A DNA stretch of 5,213 bases from contig URQA01000162.1 of NCBI GenBank assembly GCA_900549885.1, forward strand, positions 1-5,213, given 5' to 3'. The notes beneath the pieces were generated by a model. It saw only the letters and a list, made by a program, of their open reading frames with translations. It did no database searches and was not told where the DNA came from. Position 1 is the first letter of the stretch, and every line of letters starts with the position of its first letter. Below are positions 5,181 through 5,213 of the stretch, piece by piece. Made by a program: the position numbers and the translations under genes. The DNA is from an uncultured Eubacteriales bacterium. GTDB lineage: Bacteria; Bacillota; Clostridia; Oscillospirales; Oscillospiraceae.

Positions 5181-5213
5181 GCTGGCTCTAGGCTAAAAAT
5201 GGATTGTACAGGT
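5181..5213. other. Window edge, no feature seen
   Basis: The 33 bases after the ligase stop show no convincing hairpin terminator, ribosome binding site or start codon. Whether the operon continues past the window cannot be told. Confidence 0.6.

Noticed and set aside
5204..5210. TTGTACA at the window end, similar to TTGTACAA at 1605-1612
   Set aside because: It is seven bases only; ATTGTACAG also occurs inside the E2-like coding sequence near 3378, so chance is sufficient.

Overview
The window looks like chromosomal DNA from a GC-rich anaerobic Firmicute, most plausibly an Oscillospiraceae-type gut clostridium (Flavonifractor/Lawsonibacter/Oscillibacter-like). This rests on strong AGGAG-type ribosome binding sites, TTGAAA/TATAAT-type promoters, about 60-70% GC in most coding DNA, a zinc-less Firmicutes-style anti-sigma protein, and a stand-alone E2-like acyltransferase beside an AMP-dependent acyl ligase. 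The taxonomic call is inference; no marker gene is present.

Layout. Positions 28-1456 (minus strand) hold a two-gene operon: an ECF-type sigma factor (953-1456) followed by a membrane anti-sigma protein (28-1005), overlapping by 53 bp. A 200-bp divergent intergenic region (1457-1656) carries back-to-back sigmaA-like promoters, one for the sigma operon and one for the SDR gene, plus a 14-bp perfect palindrome in the SDR leader. The SDR oxidoreductase gene (1657-2418, plus strand) ends at a strong intrinsic terminator (2448-2486). A new promoter with an extended -10 lies inside a perfect inverted repeat (2511-2536). It drives a second two-gene operon: a CAT-fold/E2-like acyltransferase homologue (2573-3451) and an acyl-CoA synthetase (3441-5180), overlapping by 11 bp. 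The last 33 bases hold nothing recognisable.

How the genes may work together. The sigma/anti-sigma pair is a cell-envelope signalling module in which the extracytoplasmic domain of the anti-sigma protein would control release of the sigma factor. The ligase would activate a carboxylic acid, probably a fatty acid, as acyl-AMP and then acyl-CoA. The translationally coupled E2-like protein may handle the acyl group, although the usual catalytic histidine of E2/CAT enzymes is replaced by glutamate. The SDR could reduce or oxidise a related keto/hydroxy compound, but the terminator between it and the ligase operon makes it a separate transcription unit. The least ordinary elements are the DHR-to-DER change in the coupled acyltransferase and the operator-like inverted repeat over its promoter. 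I see no phage, mobile element, CRISPR array or RNA gene.
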